Shown here: positions 46,301-57,792 of the stretch, in pieces | How positions within the stretch are numbered: the first letter of the stretch is position 1 | How the letters are laid out: every line of letters starts with the position of its first letter | NCBI GenBank assembly: GCA_019188255.1 | Contig: JAETXT010000011.1 | Location: forward strand, 2,790,001 to 2,854,000 | DNA: 64,000 nt | Source of the DNA: Verticillium longisporum | Taxonomy: Eukaryota; Ascomycota; Sordariomycetes; Glomerellales; Plectosphaerellaceae | Direction of reading: 5' to 3' | The notes under the pieces: generated by a model | Seen by the model: only the letters and a program-made list of their open reading frames with translations | Told to the model about the DNA's origin: nothing | Database searches by the model: none | Translations under genes and position numbers: made by a program

Positions 46301-46879
46301 TATGGCCTTGACATGCGAGCGGCGTCGCGCATTTACTTCCTGAACCCCGTCCTCAACCCCCAGGTAGAGGCACAGGCCATCGGTCGAGCGCGTCGTATCA
46401 GCCAGCAGAAGGCCGTTTCGGTAGAGACACTAGTACTTCGATGTAGTATCGAGGAGGTCATTATCATGCGAAAGCACAAGATGAGTCAAGCAGAGCACAT
46501 CAAATGTAAAAGCATTCTCGATGATCGGCCATTGTTCAACTACATCCTCAATTCTGGATTCCTGCCAATGCCAGAGGGCCAGCATGAAGGACTAGCGCAG
46601 ACAGCATCTCTGAGGCATCCACAGCCAATTTTCGGCAGGGGCTTCGGACGAGTTGTGCACTTTGACGAAGACATTTGGACGACCGATGGGGCTGTACCCC
46701 GGGCCACGGTATTGGACGAGACGCCTGCACGTAACGGGGCCACAGGGACAGCGAATGGACTGGCAAATCGAGCGAAGCGGCCACATGGCGAGGTCATGAA
46801 TCCCGGGAAGCCGGGTGAGCCAAAGGGGGAGCAGGCAGAAGAAAGCGAGCCGGTCTCAAGGCGCATACGCTTCGCCTGA
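43399..46879 (+). CDS. SNF2-type DNA-dependent ATPase/helicase (probable frame break at a splice site)
   Basis: Three exons, about 43399-46079, 46125-46216 and 46270-46879, giving 1127 aa if one G is restored at the first donor (CCCCAAG then GTCTGG). Motif I is GGILAEQMGAGKTLICLALI (Walker A near residue 261). Motif II is VDEGHK (about 448), and motif III is WIVSGTPSKG. The C-terminal RecA lobe has HLIYAKTLTQKRKAQYINTF, and motif VI is QAIGRARRISQQ. The DEGH box and SGTPS differ from the textbook DEAH and SGTPIQN of Rad5/Rad16 proteins. No RING or HIRAN domain was recognised between the lobes, so the closest relatives are divergent fungal SNF2 proteins. A nuclear chromatin or repair function is likely but not shown. 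Confidence 0.8.
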
Positions 46880-49118
46880 GCTAAGAAGGAGAGGCAGGGT
46901 TGGTTGGTTGAGTGGTTGAAGGAAGAGTTAGGATCCGCGATCTCACCGTGCTGTCTGTGAGATTAGAATGCGTTTGCAAGTTAGGCGTCTGGCGTTTGCT
47001 TCACAACGAGCCGGGGGCGATGTCTCGAAAGAGGCTTTAATCTGATGAGTATGATCTCGCTTCCGATGGCAGAGCAAGTCTCGACTCGCCCCTTCCACGG
47101 AAAGGGGCAGCCAATCCCATCAGGAGCAGCGGACCCTCCCAGCCTTCCAGATTATCGGGGTCGTCGACCCCACTGTACCGCGTACCTGCGTTGACGGGCG
47201 ATACTAACCCAGAAGCAGAAGCGCCGGCCCTTTGCCACACAGACTTGGGAGGCAAAGGGTACGCCTTGTCGTCGGCTCGGTTGGCATGGGTGAGGGTGAG
47301 AAGAGTGCGAGATAAAGATGGTTCGGTGCAGCCTGTCCGTCGAATGAACGAGCACATGGTTTGAGCTTGGCCGGCGGTTCCAAATTTGGCGTGACCGGAC
47401 CATGGGTTCGTGATGAGCTCGCTAGAGGTGCGATTCGCTTGGTGGGAAGTCTGTGAGGCATGATGCAGCTCGTTGGGTGGGTAACTGGCTGTGCATGAGG
47501 ATGGGGCTGGCTGGTGCGTAAGCTCGCCGCATGGTTTGGGTGTTGTGCATCCGCCTAATGGTTAGCGCCGACAGCAGCGAGGAGGTTGGGAGCGGTCTGT
47601 CCCTGAAAAGACCAGAGCAGAAGATTTGCTGTGATGGTGGTGGAAGGGGGCGGACCACAAAGAGGGACGTGTGCATGACCACGGTGAGTATCGAGTCAAG
47701 GGTCTTGGCGGAGTGCATGGTTGAAAGAAGAAGGTGATTGATTGTCTCTAGGTAGGAGCTGGAGGGGATGATCTGGGAGGATGAGATTCGAGGGACTTGA
47801 GACTTGCCCCAGCAGTCACGACCTCCTAGATGCAAGGAGGAAGGAGCTGTCGAGTCCAATGCTCGACTGTGACTGCCTTAGGTAAGGCAACGGTTGCCGG
47901 GCAGACCCAGGCAGGACCTTTGCCAGGTACCCCGCCCTCCACCAGAGCTTGCGCCCCCACTTCGTCACAGCTCCTCTGTACGCTTCGATGGCGCGCCTCA
48001 CGCACCGCGGTGGATATCTCTTCCAACATCTTGATCGTCATCACGATGTTCCAAATGCCATCACATCATCCCATGTCATGGCCCCATGTGTTGCCAGGGC
48101 CAACCCCGCTCTGCTCTACGCCCGGACCCGCAACTCGGCCTATTCACAAGACGCCAGTCTGCGAGTGCAGCGCTACATGTTGGACAGGTTGCGTTTCAGA
48201 AGGCATGCCAGAACAAGAAACTCTCGCCGGCAGCCCGCCCTGGTGTCGAGGACAAGGAGGGAGAACTACTGCTCATGGCCTGGCCCTCCTTTGAAGCTCT
48301 CGAGGCCCAGCATTAGACAGCTTCCAGCACGGCCATGACAGAGACTGCTGGAGCATCCAGCCCTGAAGCTGAGCAACGCGCCGGTGGTACTGAGCTGTGC
48401 TGCCATGATCCACAGCATCGAGAGACAGACTCATGAGGAGATGCCTCGCTCAGTCATAGCGCCCAAACACGCACATGCGCATGAGACTGCATCGAGAAGC
48501 TACTTGGGTCACCCATTGTCAGGTCAGCGGCAGGAATCGTCTTCGCCCCATATCGCAGCTAGGGTGGCAGTCCCAAGCGCCGGGGTGAGAGTGGGATGTA
48601 GACGCATCGCGAATCGGCGCAACTGGCCTGGCCAAACCTTCCAGCCAGCCTCTCTTTTTTCGGCCTCTCCACACCACGACCCTGCTTTGACTGCCCGGTC
48701 CTGCCAACCCTTTGCCATCACCGTAAAGGCTCCGCCCCGTCTGTCGTCTTGCTTTCATGCTGACGACATCTGCCTGAAGTCGGCATGTGGACGGGTCTGG
48801 GCTGTCATCCAAACGCCGCAGTCGTTTGAGGGTATATAACTCTCCGTCCCCGGCCTCTTATTCAAGCACGGCCGAGACCTGCCGATACGACCCTGTTATT
48901 GAGTCTGTCCCCAGACTGTCCTTCGGCGAAACTGTTCAGTCATTCATTACATTTCTCTTATACTGCCAGGACGTGTATGCCAATTGGAAGAACCGGCCTT
49001 TCATTTCTTTACTCACCTAGGCTGCATCGCCCAAGCTGATCGATCCTAGTGTGCCCGTAATAACACAACCAGTCAGGGCACCCTGCCCACAAGACGGCGC
49101 AACGACAGGTCATATCCC
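46880..49118. other. Intergenic region, 2.2 kb
   Basis: No frame is convincing on either strand. It includes a GCCTTA..TAAGGC hairpin (47876-47889) and a TATA box (48833-48839) serving the next gene. Otherwise nothing seen. Confidence 0.5.
48833..48839 (+). promoter_or_regulatory. TATA box candidate for the small gene at 49119
   Basis: TATATAA in a GC-richer context, 280 bp upstream of the ATG. If used, the transcript would begin near 48865-48875 with a leader of about 250 nt. Confidence 0.4.
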
Positions 49119-49566
49119 ATGTCCACCGCAACCATGAACGGCCATCCGCAATACTACCTTCACGATGCCCACCGCCAGTACCAACAGCAGATGGAACAAA
49201 AACGCCGTGGCCACCAGGCTGTGCTGTACCGCAACTCGCTACCTGTGCTCGACACGAAGCAGATCGAGGAACTACAGCGGAACATCGAAGCCGGCTCATT
49301 TGGTCTCAAGAGTGGCCAATCATCGGTTCGGTAAGTTTTGTGTGCTTCTCTTCTTGTCTCGATATCTTTCGAGTGCTTCATTGGCTCTTGCCTTGCTTTC
49401 GCTGTTTCGACACTTTTCGTCTACGCCTTCACACCCAATTACCTGCCTGGTCAGTCCGTCCTCGGTGTCGGGCCAGTTACCGGCCGAGTACGAACCAGAT
49501 GACAGAGGAGGCAAGACTGTGAGGATCATGAAGCCGGGGTCAACAGACGCCAGGGTGTTTAGTTGA
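49119..49566 (+). CDS. Small two-exon protein of unknown function
   Basis: Exons 49119-49330 and 49455-49566 (124-nt intron, GTAAGT..GGTCAG) join in phase to 107 residues. Exon 1 is hydrophilic and Gln/His/Tyr-rich (YYLHDAHRQYQQQMEQKRRG) followed by a helical TKQIEELQRNIEAGSFGLK. Exon 2 ends PAEYEPDDRGGKTVRIMKPG.. . There is no signal peptide or membrane segment. Correct splice consensus and in-phase joining of two good coding stretches argue that it is real. A second ATG five codons in (49134) is also possible. Family not recognised. Confidence 0.6.
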
Positions 49567-50744
49567 GATTGGCGTCTCTCCTGTTGTCTTTGCATCCACT
49601 CACCGCCGGTCGCACTCCATCCAACGGTTTCCCTATCAGTCTAATCACGAATCCCGTTTCGAATGCCGCCTTCAGCACCTGGTCTCGCGTTACATTGCAT
49701 TACTTTTCCTCCGGGTGGGAACCACCTAGCGACTACCACGTCCCTCAGGGTCTCACTTGCACTGCCCGTCAGGACGATCATTACACTCAGCTGTTTCGCC
49801 TCATCTTGAGGACATCAGAACATCGACAGCATGCAGGCAAGCCAACTCATCATGACTGCAAGAGCGATGCGCATGATGACAGCGTGAGGGACTTGTTTGT
49901 CCAGTCATCCTGGCATGCCAGACGCCGAGCGAGAAGCCCCAAAACTTCATGCAACTTTCTCGTGTTGCTCGTCACCCGCCCCTCTACTGGGCCGCTGGGC
50001 CACTGGGCGAGCGCGCCGAGCGCCGAGTCCACCCCTGAAAAGGGGACCAGGCCAATACGGAAGCTCGCAATTTCCACTAGCGACAAGGGCTGCTTCGACG
50101 GTCGAGCCAAACCTCCAGCTCCCACCCCAGAGCCTTGCGCTAAGGCCGCCCGTTGTCTACGATAATGCCTTCGCCAAGTGGCCGCCACGGAGCTTTTCGC
50201 TCTGCTGTGCAGGGTTCTTCCGTCATCCCACAGGCCCTAAACTGCAACGGGGACGAATCTCAGAACATCTCAATCGAGAATCTGAGCGCCCGTCCCCGGA
50301 TCCTTTCCTTTCCTGCCCCCAGGCGCGCTACCGCACGTCCGCCAACACCTACTAGCATGGGGGTTTGGCCACGCGCCGAGCCTTGGGAGAGATGGGATGG
50401 CAGAAACGTGCACGGCAATTTGCCTGTCTTGCTTCTTCTTGTTCCCTTTTAAGTCATCGAGGCATCCCCCTGCACTTGTTGCTGTGCCGGCACCTCTGTC
50501 TCTACTGACGGATGACTGCTCCGCGAAATATCTTTCTGCTTGCCCTGCTTTTTGCTATCCTGCCTGCTTGTGCTTGATGATACCATCTTTTTTGCATTGC
50601 AAGCACCAACTCTGACATTTCACCTTGTACAGCAAACCTCGCAAACTTCAGCACAAAAGACGATATTCTGCTTCGCCAGCCACCTTTTACAACCTCAGAG
50701 ATGAGAGCCGCCTGAACGTGCCCCCACAATCACGAGATTCCATC
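49567..50744. other. Intergenic region upstream of the second F-box-type gene
   Basis: About 1.2 kb. The frame continuing upstream from 50745 to 50625 is open but starts without ATG. No other coding evidence. C/T-rich leader-like sequence at 50420-50640. Confidence 0.5.
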
Positions 50745-53053
50745 ATGGCTACCACAACCATGCCCAACCGGGGTGCCCCATCATATTACGGTGCTGCCAC
50801 CGAGTTTTATCCCCTCGAACTTGATCAGCCTACCACCGGCTTCATGACAAGGTCACAGCGCCCGAACAACAGGGTTCCAAGATCAGCTCATCCAGGTTTT
50901 GAAAACTCGCCTTTGCACCACAAGAAAATGGGCGGCCCCTATGATCCAGCAACACTGAATCGGCCGAGGAAGCTGTCGTCAACCGTAACAGTCACGCCAA
51001 TCATCACGCCCAACAGCGACGACACAGGGTCGAGGAGTATGCCGGGTAACGAACAGACCAGTGTCCCAGCAAAGGATGCAACACCTTACACAGCATGGCG
51101 GCCGGAGTTCCGACACCAGCAGAGTCCCGTTAGGACCATTTTCAGGACGCACAAGAGACAGCCCCGCGAGCTATTCGCCGCGCTGCCTGAGGAGGTCTTC
51201 GGCATGGACCTGGGCCAGCAGAAGGAGACTCACCTAGGCAAGGGGAGCGAAAGATGCGCGACGTGCAGGATGAGAGACTTGTCCTCGATATCAATGGCTT
51301 CGCGCAAATGTTATCAAGCGGAGAGGATAGCATTGGAGGGTTCTCGCGCAGGTCCACATGATGACCGCCAGCTAACCGTGCCAGGTATGACGACATTCAG
51401 TTGAATGTAACAGACTCGCCTGCCATGAATAAGCGACACAAAATTGCCCACAGCGCCAGGCTGGTCCTTCTGCGCCGTACATTGAGGGCCAACTCCGAGC
51501 TTGCTGCCATTGTCCGCACATTGAAGGTGCCCAGCCAACCTATCAGCTCCACTAAGGAGGAATACCACAACCTCATCGCCACCATCGTTATGGAGTGCCC
51601 CAATTTTGAACATCTCGTCGGCCTCCACCCTCGGTACGACCACACCTTTAGTCGCCTCTTCCATGCTCTTTCCACGCGGGTGAACCTTAAGCAGATGGAC
51701 TGGATCATCGACGCACCCGCGCTACAGGCACCACAACGCCCAGGATCGCGTCCTGGCTCTAGTTCTGGCAAGTCGGCTGGCTTGAAAATGGAGCGCAGGA
51801 TAGGACCCAATGGCATGCTGGAGCCTACCGAGTGCGCAGCGTTTTTCGACTACCATGTCAACTGGAGCAACCTGAAGACTCTGTCCATACACTGCCTCCC
51901 AGGAGCAACTCTTGCGCCCGGTGGTCTGATTGTCAAGATCCTGGGTCAGCTCCCCGCTCTGGAGCACTTGTATCTCTCCAGGCTGTCACATGCCGCCTTC
52001 AACGACCAGACGCTCTCAGTACTGCCGCCTCTGAAGACACTTTCCCTCGCCCATACCTCGGGCATCACAAGCGCAGGCCTTTCTGCCTTTGCGACGTCGC
52101 AGGCTGCGCAGGGTATGACGAGATTGACTCTTCGTCACGTCAACCTCGACTCTCTGCCAGCATTGGTCCGAATCTTCTCAAACATGCGTTATCTAGAGGT
52201 CTTTTCTCTGGTCCAGACGTTCGCGCCGACACTTCCCGAAGACACAATGATCTGGCTCATGCCATACCTCGCCTGTTCTTCGCTTCGCAGGCTGCATTGG
52301 GACATTACTAGCCACTCGGCTGCCGCAAGCGCTGCCGACGCCATCCTCGCGCGCAGTATCGCCGCGGACGGGTTCCCGTCTCTCGTGGCCTTGCGGGCCC
52401 CCACCGATCCAGAGGGGATATTCCAGTCGCTCTGCCGGCCAGTCGAGCGCGCCGAGATTGCAAGCGATCGCTTCCGCACCCCGGCGCAGAGTGCCGAAAG
52501 GCAGAACACGTTCCCCATGGGCGGAAGCAACACACTCGCTTCGCTGACTAGCTCTAGTAGCAGTAGCAGCATCAGCAGCGGTGCGAGCATCGGAGGGAGG
52601 AGTCAGTCGCCGATGACACCGATGACGCCTCAAACGCCGTTGACGCCATTCAGTCCATCGGGAGGCAGCTTCCTCCGCGAAGCGAGCGATCTGCGCGAGT
52701 CACGCTTGGCGGCGCAGGGACGACTCGAGGCGGCGCGCAGTGCACCGCGGTTTGTGGTGCAGGTTGTCGACGAGGAGGGTTCTACGGTCGAGGACTACGA
52801 GATGGCAGGCTTCATGGGTACGATCGGCAGCCAGATTCGCTACGACTCGATGCCTGACGCCGGCGCGCGGGACGAAAAGGGTGGTCTCGTGGATATCGAC
52901 GATGTGATGGGCGAATGCGGTGAAGACATCAGCGAGCGTGAGGGCTGTTTCGGACGGTGGAACATGAGCACGAGCGGTAACGTCGACCGCCGGGAGAAAG
53001 AGAAGTGGTGGCATACGGAGAGGGGGCGATGGACGAATGTTGAGCTGGCTTGA
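50745..53053 (+). CDS. F-box-type protein with LRR-like region (frame unresolved near 51.36 kb)
   Basis: The N-terminal ~135 residues are disordered and Thr/Pro/Ser-rich. An F-box-like segment follows: RQPRELFAALPEEVFGMDLG, then CATCRMRDLSSISMASRKCY. From about 51385 to 53053 comes an LRR-like body (LLRRTLRANSELAAIVRTLK, NLKTLSIHCLPG, LEHLYLSRLSHAAF) and a Ser/Thr-Pro-rich tail (SPMTPMTPQTPLTPFSPSGG) that could be phosphorylated by proline-directed kinases. The two parts are in different frames. A short intron ending ..GCTAAC..CCAG at 51384 is suggested by its branch site, but either donor leaves the phase one base short, so a missing base near 51330-51390 is likely. Product about 750-770 aa. 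Confidence 0.65.
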
Positions 53054-53876
53054 GGCTGCTCCGGCGAAAGAGAGAGAGAGAAAGATGGTGATTACTGACT
53101 ATTTAATAGCTTATTTGGATTCGGCACGGGCATAGGGTATGGAAGCGTGGATCTGGATGGAATATGTCTCATGGCTCAGAAATGGGCAATCTGATACCCG
53201 GCATCTTGGATGTCTGCTGTCTTGATCTTGATAGCACTTAGCATAATATTACGACTGAGAACAGTCTGATGGCAAAAAGGGCGGTTGACTTTGGAGGTGA
53301 TGCACGTGATGGTATCTTAATTTTAGGAAGAGACATTGAGTGTCCGAACATGTTGCAACTTTGATCTCCACTGTGCATGCTGGTCAGATTGAACATGATA
53401 ACCTTAATAGGCCCACGAATAGCGGTCATACTGTAGGGAGGCAAGACCTCAAGCTTTGGTCACATGGAAGCAGATGCGAGCGTCACGCACTACGCATCAC
53501 GCAACGGGTGTGTCGCCCCCACCCTGACACGGCCCCACATGGCTTAGGCACCCCCAGGTTCCCCACCCTAGCGTCCGGCTCCAGGCACCGGACCTGTGAC
53601 CTCACCTCTACACCTTCAACCCCAAGTGACCTATCTACCTGCATACCTCGCTCAAAGCTATCCGTCCCCCTTCTTTGTTACCTACTCCCTTGACATTCGA
53701 ATCAGCATATTCTTTGTCAAACCAGCCTACAAAGGGTTGATATCCCTTTCCCCCCTCCCCCCTGCCCCAGGCTCGAGGCCTCCCTCCCCCACTCGACCCG
53801 CCACCGCCGGTAAGCCAGATACAGCATATTGCACAGCACCGACAGGGGCAACTTCGCTTGAAGCAAGAAGCCAGAA
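53054..53876. other. Intergenic region upstream of the SGNH esterase gene
   Basis: About 820 bp. Starts with a GA run (53069-53082) in the preceding 3' UTR; the last 150 bases are C-rich. No gene seen. Confidence 0.5.
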
Positions 53877-55063
53877 ATGCCACCCAAACGCCCCCTTCGC
53901 ATCTTCTGCTTCGGCGACTCCCTGACGGCGGGATACTCTGGCTTCGGGAGCTCATACACGCCGTACTCGGAGGTCCTCGAAACGAAGCTCGCCGCCGCGT
54001 TTCCAGACGCCGACGTCCGGGTGCATGAGAATGGCATGCCGGGCGATATCGTCTCTGCAGAAGCGTTCAACAGGCGACTGAGGGCCGAATGTCAGTATTT
54101 TCCATCCCCGACCATTTCACAGCATCTTTATGAATGGGATGTGGACTGAAGCACCTTATCATAGTGGACGAGGCCAAGACGCCGTATGACTGGGTCCTCA
54201 TCCTCGGCGGCACAAAGTACGTCGCATTTCATCAGTCATCATGTCTGGCCCCAGGGGATCAGAACGGGGGGGAGGGGGTGGTGCTGACACGGGCAGTGAT
54301 ATTGCGTACAAAATCGCCCCGGAGACCATCGTTGATAATCTCAAGGAGTCATATCGCATCGCGCTCGACAAGGGAAGCAAGGTCCTCGCGCTGACGGTGC
54401 CGGAGACGCATGCCAGGGCGCGGTGGGTAGTGGATGCGCGGCGGGCGGTGAATGAGGGCATCATGGCGTATGATGACCCGAGATTGTGAGTTTTTATTCA
54501 CATCACTTTATCTTTTTTTTTTCCAGCATGCCCCTCGCGTTGTTCAGCCTTTTGTTTACCACATCCGCTACGCTGAGTCCGCCATGACGCCGCTACATGG
54601 GGCAAACGTACATTCTCCATACCAAATACCCCCTACCGACTGCCCTACCAACTGCTGCCCTTCCTTCCCACGCCCTTTGCCCCATCGCAGACCGTTGCCA
54701 GGCCCCGGCAAGATGACTGACAACGACCCCAAAAGCTACGCCTTTGACCTCGCCTCGGCCATCCCCTACTTTGCCCTGCCACCCCCGAAACGCACACTCT
54801 ACTGGGACGACGGCGTCCACCTGACGCCCAGCGGCTACGAGTGGATGGGCGGCCACGTCGCCGACGCGCTCATCAAGATCATGATCGAGGAGGCGACGGC
54901 GGCGGCGGCTGCAGGCACAGGTGCCGGCGGCAGCCAAGGCACGCGGCGTGCCAGGAGGATGCTGCGGTACGCCAAGGACGAGCTGCTATTCGAGGAGGAG
55001 ACGGGGGATCCGAGCCTGATTCACGAGGGCTATGTCATTGTGCGACTTAAAGACCTGAATTGA
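53877..55063 (+). CDS. SGNH/GDSL-type hydrolase
   Basis: Four exons: 53877-54090, 54165-54216, 54297-54485 and 54691-55063 (introns 74, 80 and 205 nt); 275 aa, in phase throughout. Block I FGDSLTAGY with nucleophile Ser15, block II Gly in NGMPGD, block III GGTND formed across intron 2 (oxyanion Asn), block V DDGVHLT with catalytic Asp and His. No signal peptide, so an intracellular esterase/lipase-like enzyme of unknown substrate. A low-complexity Ala-rich stretch and a basic RRARRM patch lie after the catalytic His. The last intron is longer than the others; its 3' end at 54690 is chosen because it keeps frame and yields the conserved exon 4. Confidence 0.85.
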
Positions 55064-55336
55064 ACGGGTGCTGCCTTTTTCTGTTCCTGCCTCTTCTTCT
55101 CCCTGTTCTTCGTCAACGACTCGCTACCCGGTCATGCTGTGTGTGCCGTCATTTCAATCGTGGCCCGTTTTTCATGTACACATTGCCGTCTAGACGTGAA
55201 CCAGGCCAGGCTTGATGCTGTTTGTTTCTTCTCGTCTCTTTTCGTTCGTGATGCGCCAAACACCGATCCCCTGAACGCCTGTGTGCCTGTGTGCCGATTT
55301 TCCCTATGATGATGCGCTGACATGGTTTCACCTGCT
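55064..55336. terminator. Convergent 3' region of the esterase and CSN4 genes
   Basis: 273 bp between two stop codons facing each other; both transcripts must end here. T-rich stretches at 55072-55110 and 55222-55245. Confidence 0.45.
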
Positions 55337-56681
55337 TCACACGAGGAGGTTCTTGGCCACAAAGTCCTGTTTCCAAAAAGTGATTAGATTCCTCCGTCGG
55401 CAGCACAAACACGCAAACGGGGCACTGCACTCACGGGAAACTCCTTTTGCAGGGCATTGGTGACGTTCTCAACCTCCTCGGCGACGCTCTGAATGTTGGC
55501 GTCCCACTGGCGCATCTCCTTGCCGACGACGACCTCGGCGCGGCCGCTGCCCTTTGGCCAGAGGCCTCGCCGCGCTCGAACCAGATGATGCGGTCCATCT
55601 GGTCGATGCGGCCGACGAGGCGGCCCTGCTCAATCATGCGGGCCGTCGTCTCCTCGGCCTTGTCGGCGTCGAGGCCGAGCAGGACGCCGAGGGAGTCGAT
55701 GCTAATGGTGGCGAAGAGACGCGAGGCGACGAGGAGGTTGTGCACGACGACAGCGCGCGCGAGGACGGTGCAGCCGTCGGCCGTGGTGGCGAGCTGGTGG
55801 GGCTGCAGGCCCGGGGCGAACTTGTCGACCTCGTCGCGGCTCAGCAGGCGGTCAAAGTGAATCTTCTCGAGGATGCCAAACTCGTCGAGGGCGGCGGCGC
55901 GCTCGTCCTTGTAGAGGCGGCCGAGGGTGCGGGCGCGCATGGGGCCGGCGGGGGCGAGGATGGCGCACTTGACGGCCATGCTCAGGGAGTGCTGGCGCTC
56001 GTCCTCGGCAATGGCGGGCGACAGGCTGATGTCGTGGTAGCGGGCGCCGGCGTTGAGGAAGTCGCGCTTGGCGTCGTAGACGCGGGCCTGGCTGAGGCGG
56101 AAGTGGAGGTCGAGGTCGCGGGCGTCGTGGGGCTTCTCGTCGGCGACGTCGTGCATGATGTTCTTTAGCTTGTTGACGTACGTCTCGGCGGCCGTCGTGT
56201 CGTCGACCTCGAGGTAGTTGCGGGCGATGCGGACCCAGACGCGGGCGCGGTCGGCGGGCGAGACCTTGCGTTGAGAGGAGTCGAGGGGCATCTCGGCGAG
56301 GCACTTGGCCGCTTCTAGGAAATCTTCGTTGGCCTCGTGGGCCGTGGCCATGAGATCACGGATCTGGGCCGTCTCGGAGAGGTAGGATGAGGGCTGCTGG
56401 GTTGTGAAGAGGTGGAGCAGATCGACGCCGAGATCTTTCCACATGTGGTGGTTCGCGAGACCTTTGACGGTGGCGAGGAAGGACTGCAGGAGGGCTCTTG
56501 TGCTGACAATGCCCAGAGACGAGTCGAAGAGGGCATCGAGGATGGCCTTGAGGTCGCCTGTTATCGTGGCCGGAGAGGAAAGGTTCTTGATGTCGGCGAC
56601 GATAGCCTCGAAGGCGGCGGGCTGGTCAGAGGCAGAGCGGGCCTCGGCGAGCTGCTCTGCAACTTTGTCCGAGGGCGCCAT
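55337..56681 (-). CDS. csn4: COP9 signalosome subunit 4 (one frame break)
   Basis: Exon 1 56681-55435 and a tiny last exon 55366-55337 (67-nt intron, GTGAGT..CTAAT..ACAG) coding DFVAKNLLV. The product is about 425 aa. Helical N-terminal repeats (DLLHLFTTQQPSSYLSETAQ, WVRIARNYLEVDDTTAAETY) lead to a PCI domain (FGILEKIHFDRLLSRDEVDK, then RMIEQGRLVGRIDQMDRIIW) and the C-terminal helix VVVGKEMRQWDANIQSVAEE. CSN4 is a scaffold subunit of the deneddylase that controls cullin-RING ligases. The frame breaks at 55553-55558, in the coding-strand CCAAA stretch; one added base joins WFERGEAS to the conserved helix. A long open frame upstream of 56681 is not conserved; the MAPSDKVAEQL start fits the family. 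Confidence 0.9.
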
Positions 56682-57792
56682 GATGGCGGTGTGTATGTGT
56701 TTGATTTGTTCTTCTCGAAGAAGCTTGGTATTGGTGTCGGGTGTCAGACGGAAGCAGTCGCGGCGGTATGGCTTGCAGCCTGCTGGAATGGTGTATTCGT
56801 GATGGTAGTCGTCATGTGAAGCGAGGAGTTGAGGGTCCCAAGGTCGGTGTGGGGTAGCTGCACCTGCCTGAAGCTCCTTCGGCGGGCGGGGCATCAAGAG
56901 GTCCTGCCGCTGCCCCTCTGACCCTCTGATTCCTTGGTCGTAGCAGCATCTCCCTGAAGTGCCGCCTAGAGTGAGACACCTAAAATGAACGACAACCTTC
57001 CATCCTGCAACTACAGCACCACGTACTTGGATTCGCCGACAGCTTCTCTGCCTCATCAGGCAATGTCACAATCACTTCACTTGTGGGCTGTGCTCGATAT
57101 CCACCAACAAATTGATACCTCGCAGCCATGATACCTGAGTATTCGAGCTCGAATACCACCTCAGGCTGACGGCGGCACAGAACCTAGAGGGCCAACATCA
57201 CCTGACAAAATATTGCCTGCATCCAAAGAACCAAAGCCTCACCCACCCTAGGTAGCCTCCATCGCTACTCCCGAGAGACACTACTATGCAACGATCAGCA
57301 ATGTATGGACGCAATCTGGGCAATCCCCCGCCAAGGCACGCCCTTCAGCAAGGAGCCGGATCCTCCCTAGCGAAGACCGACGCAAGCAAGCTGCTGCATC
57401 GGCCATGTCATCTGCGTCGCCTCCTCTTCCCGGTGAACCCCATAATGTGGGACGGAGTGGGTTTTCCGTAGCCTGAACGTTCAAGGGCTTATTGCGAGCA
57501 AGTTTCGCTGGCTCTTGATTGGCGACCCCGACATGTTCGACCAGATGTTGTGCGAGCCCAGGGTGAGGCTAATCTAGGATCGCAGAATCGTGCTCAAGCC
57601 GAATATCCATGCCATGGTGTGCTCGCTTTCGGAGCTATATCAAGTCCCGTTTTTGCCCTGCGGATTATACAATGCTCTTGACAACTCGTCGAACTCAATT
57701 CTTCTTCAGCATTACAGAGCAAGATTTGCTGCCTTGCCATTGATCTTATCCCCAACACACACTCGCTCACGGAGCCAACTTGAGTCACCGCG
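56682..57792. promoter_or_regulatory. Divergent intergenic region (CSN4 / DJ-1-type gene)
   Basis: 1.1 kb between divergent start codons, without coding evidence. One CCCTAGGTAGCC copy of the palindromic motif at 57248-57259. Confidence 0.45.

Noticed and set aside
53069..53082. GA-rich run as a regulatory element
   Set aside because: A short simple repeat in a 3' UTR, too common to interpret.
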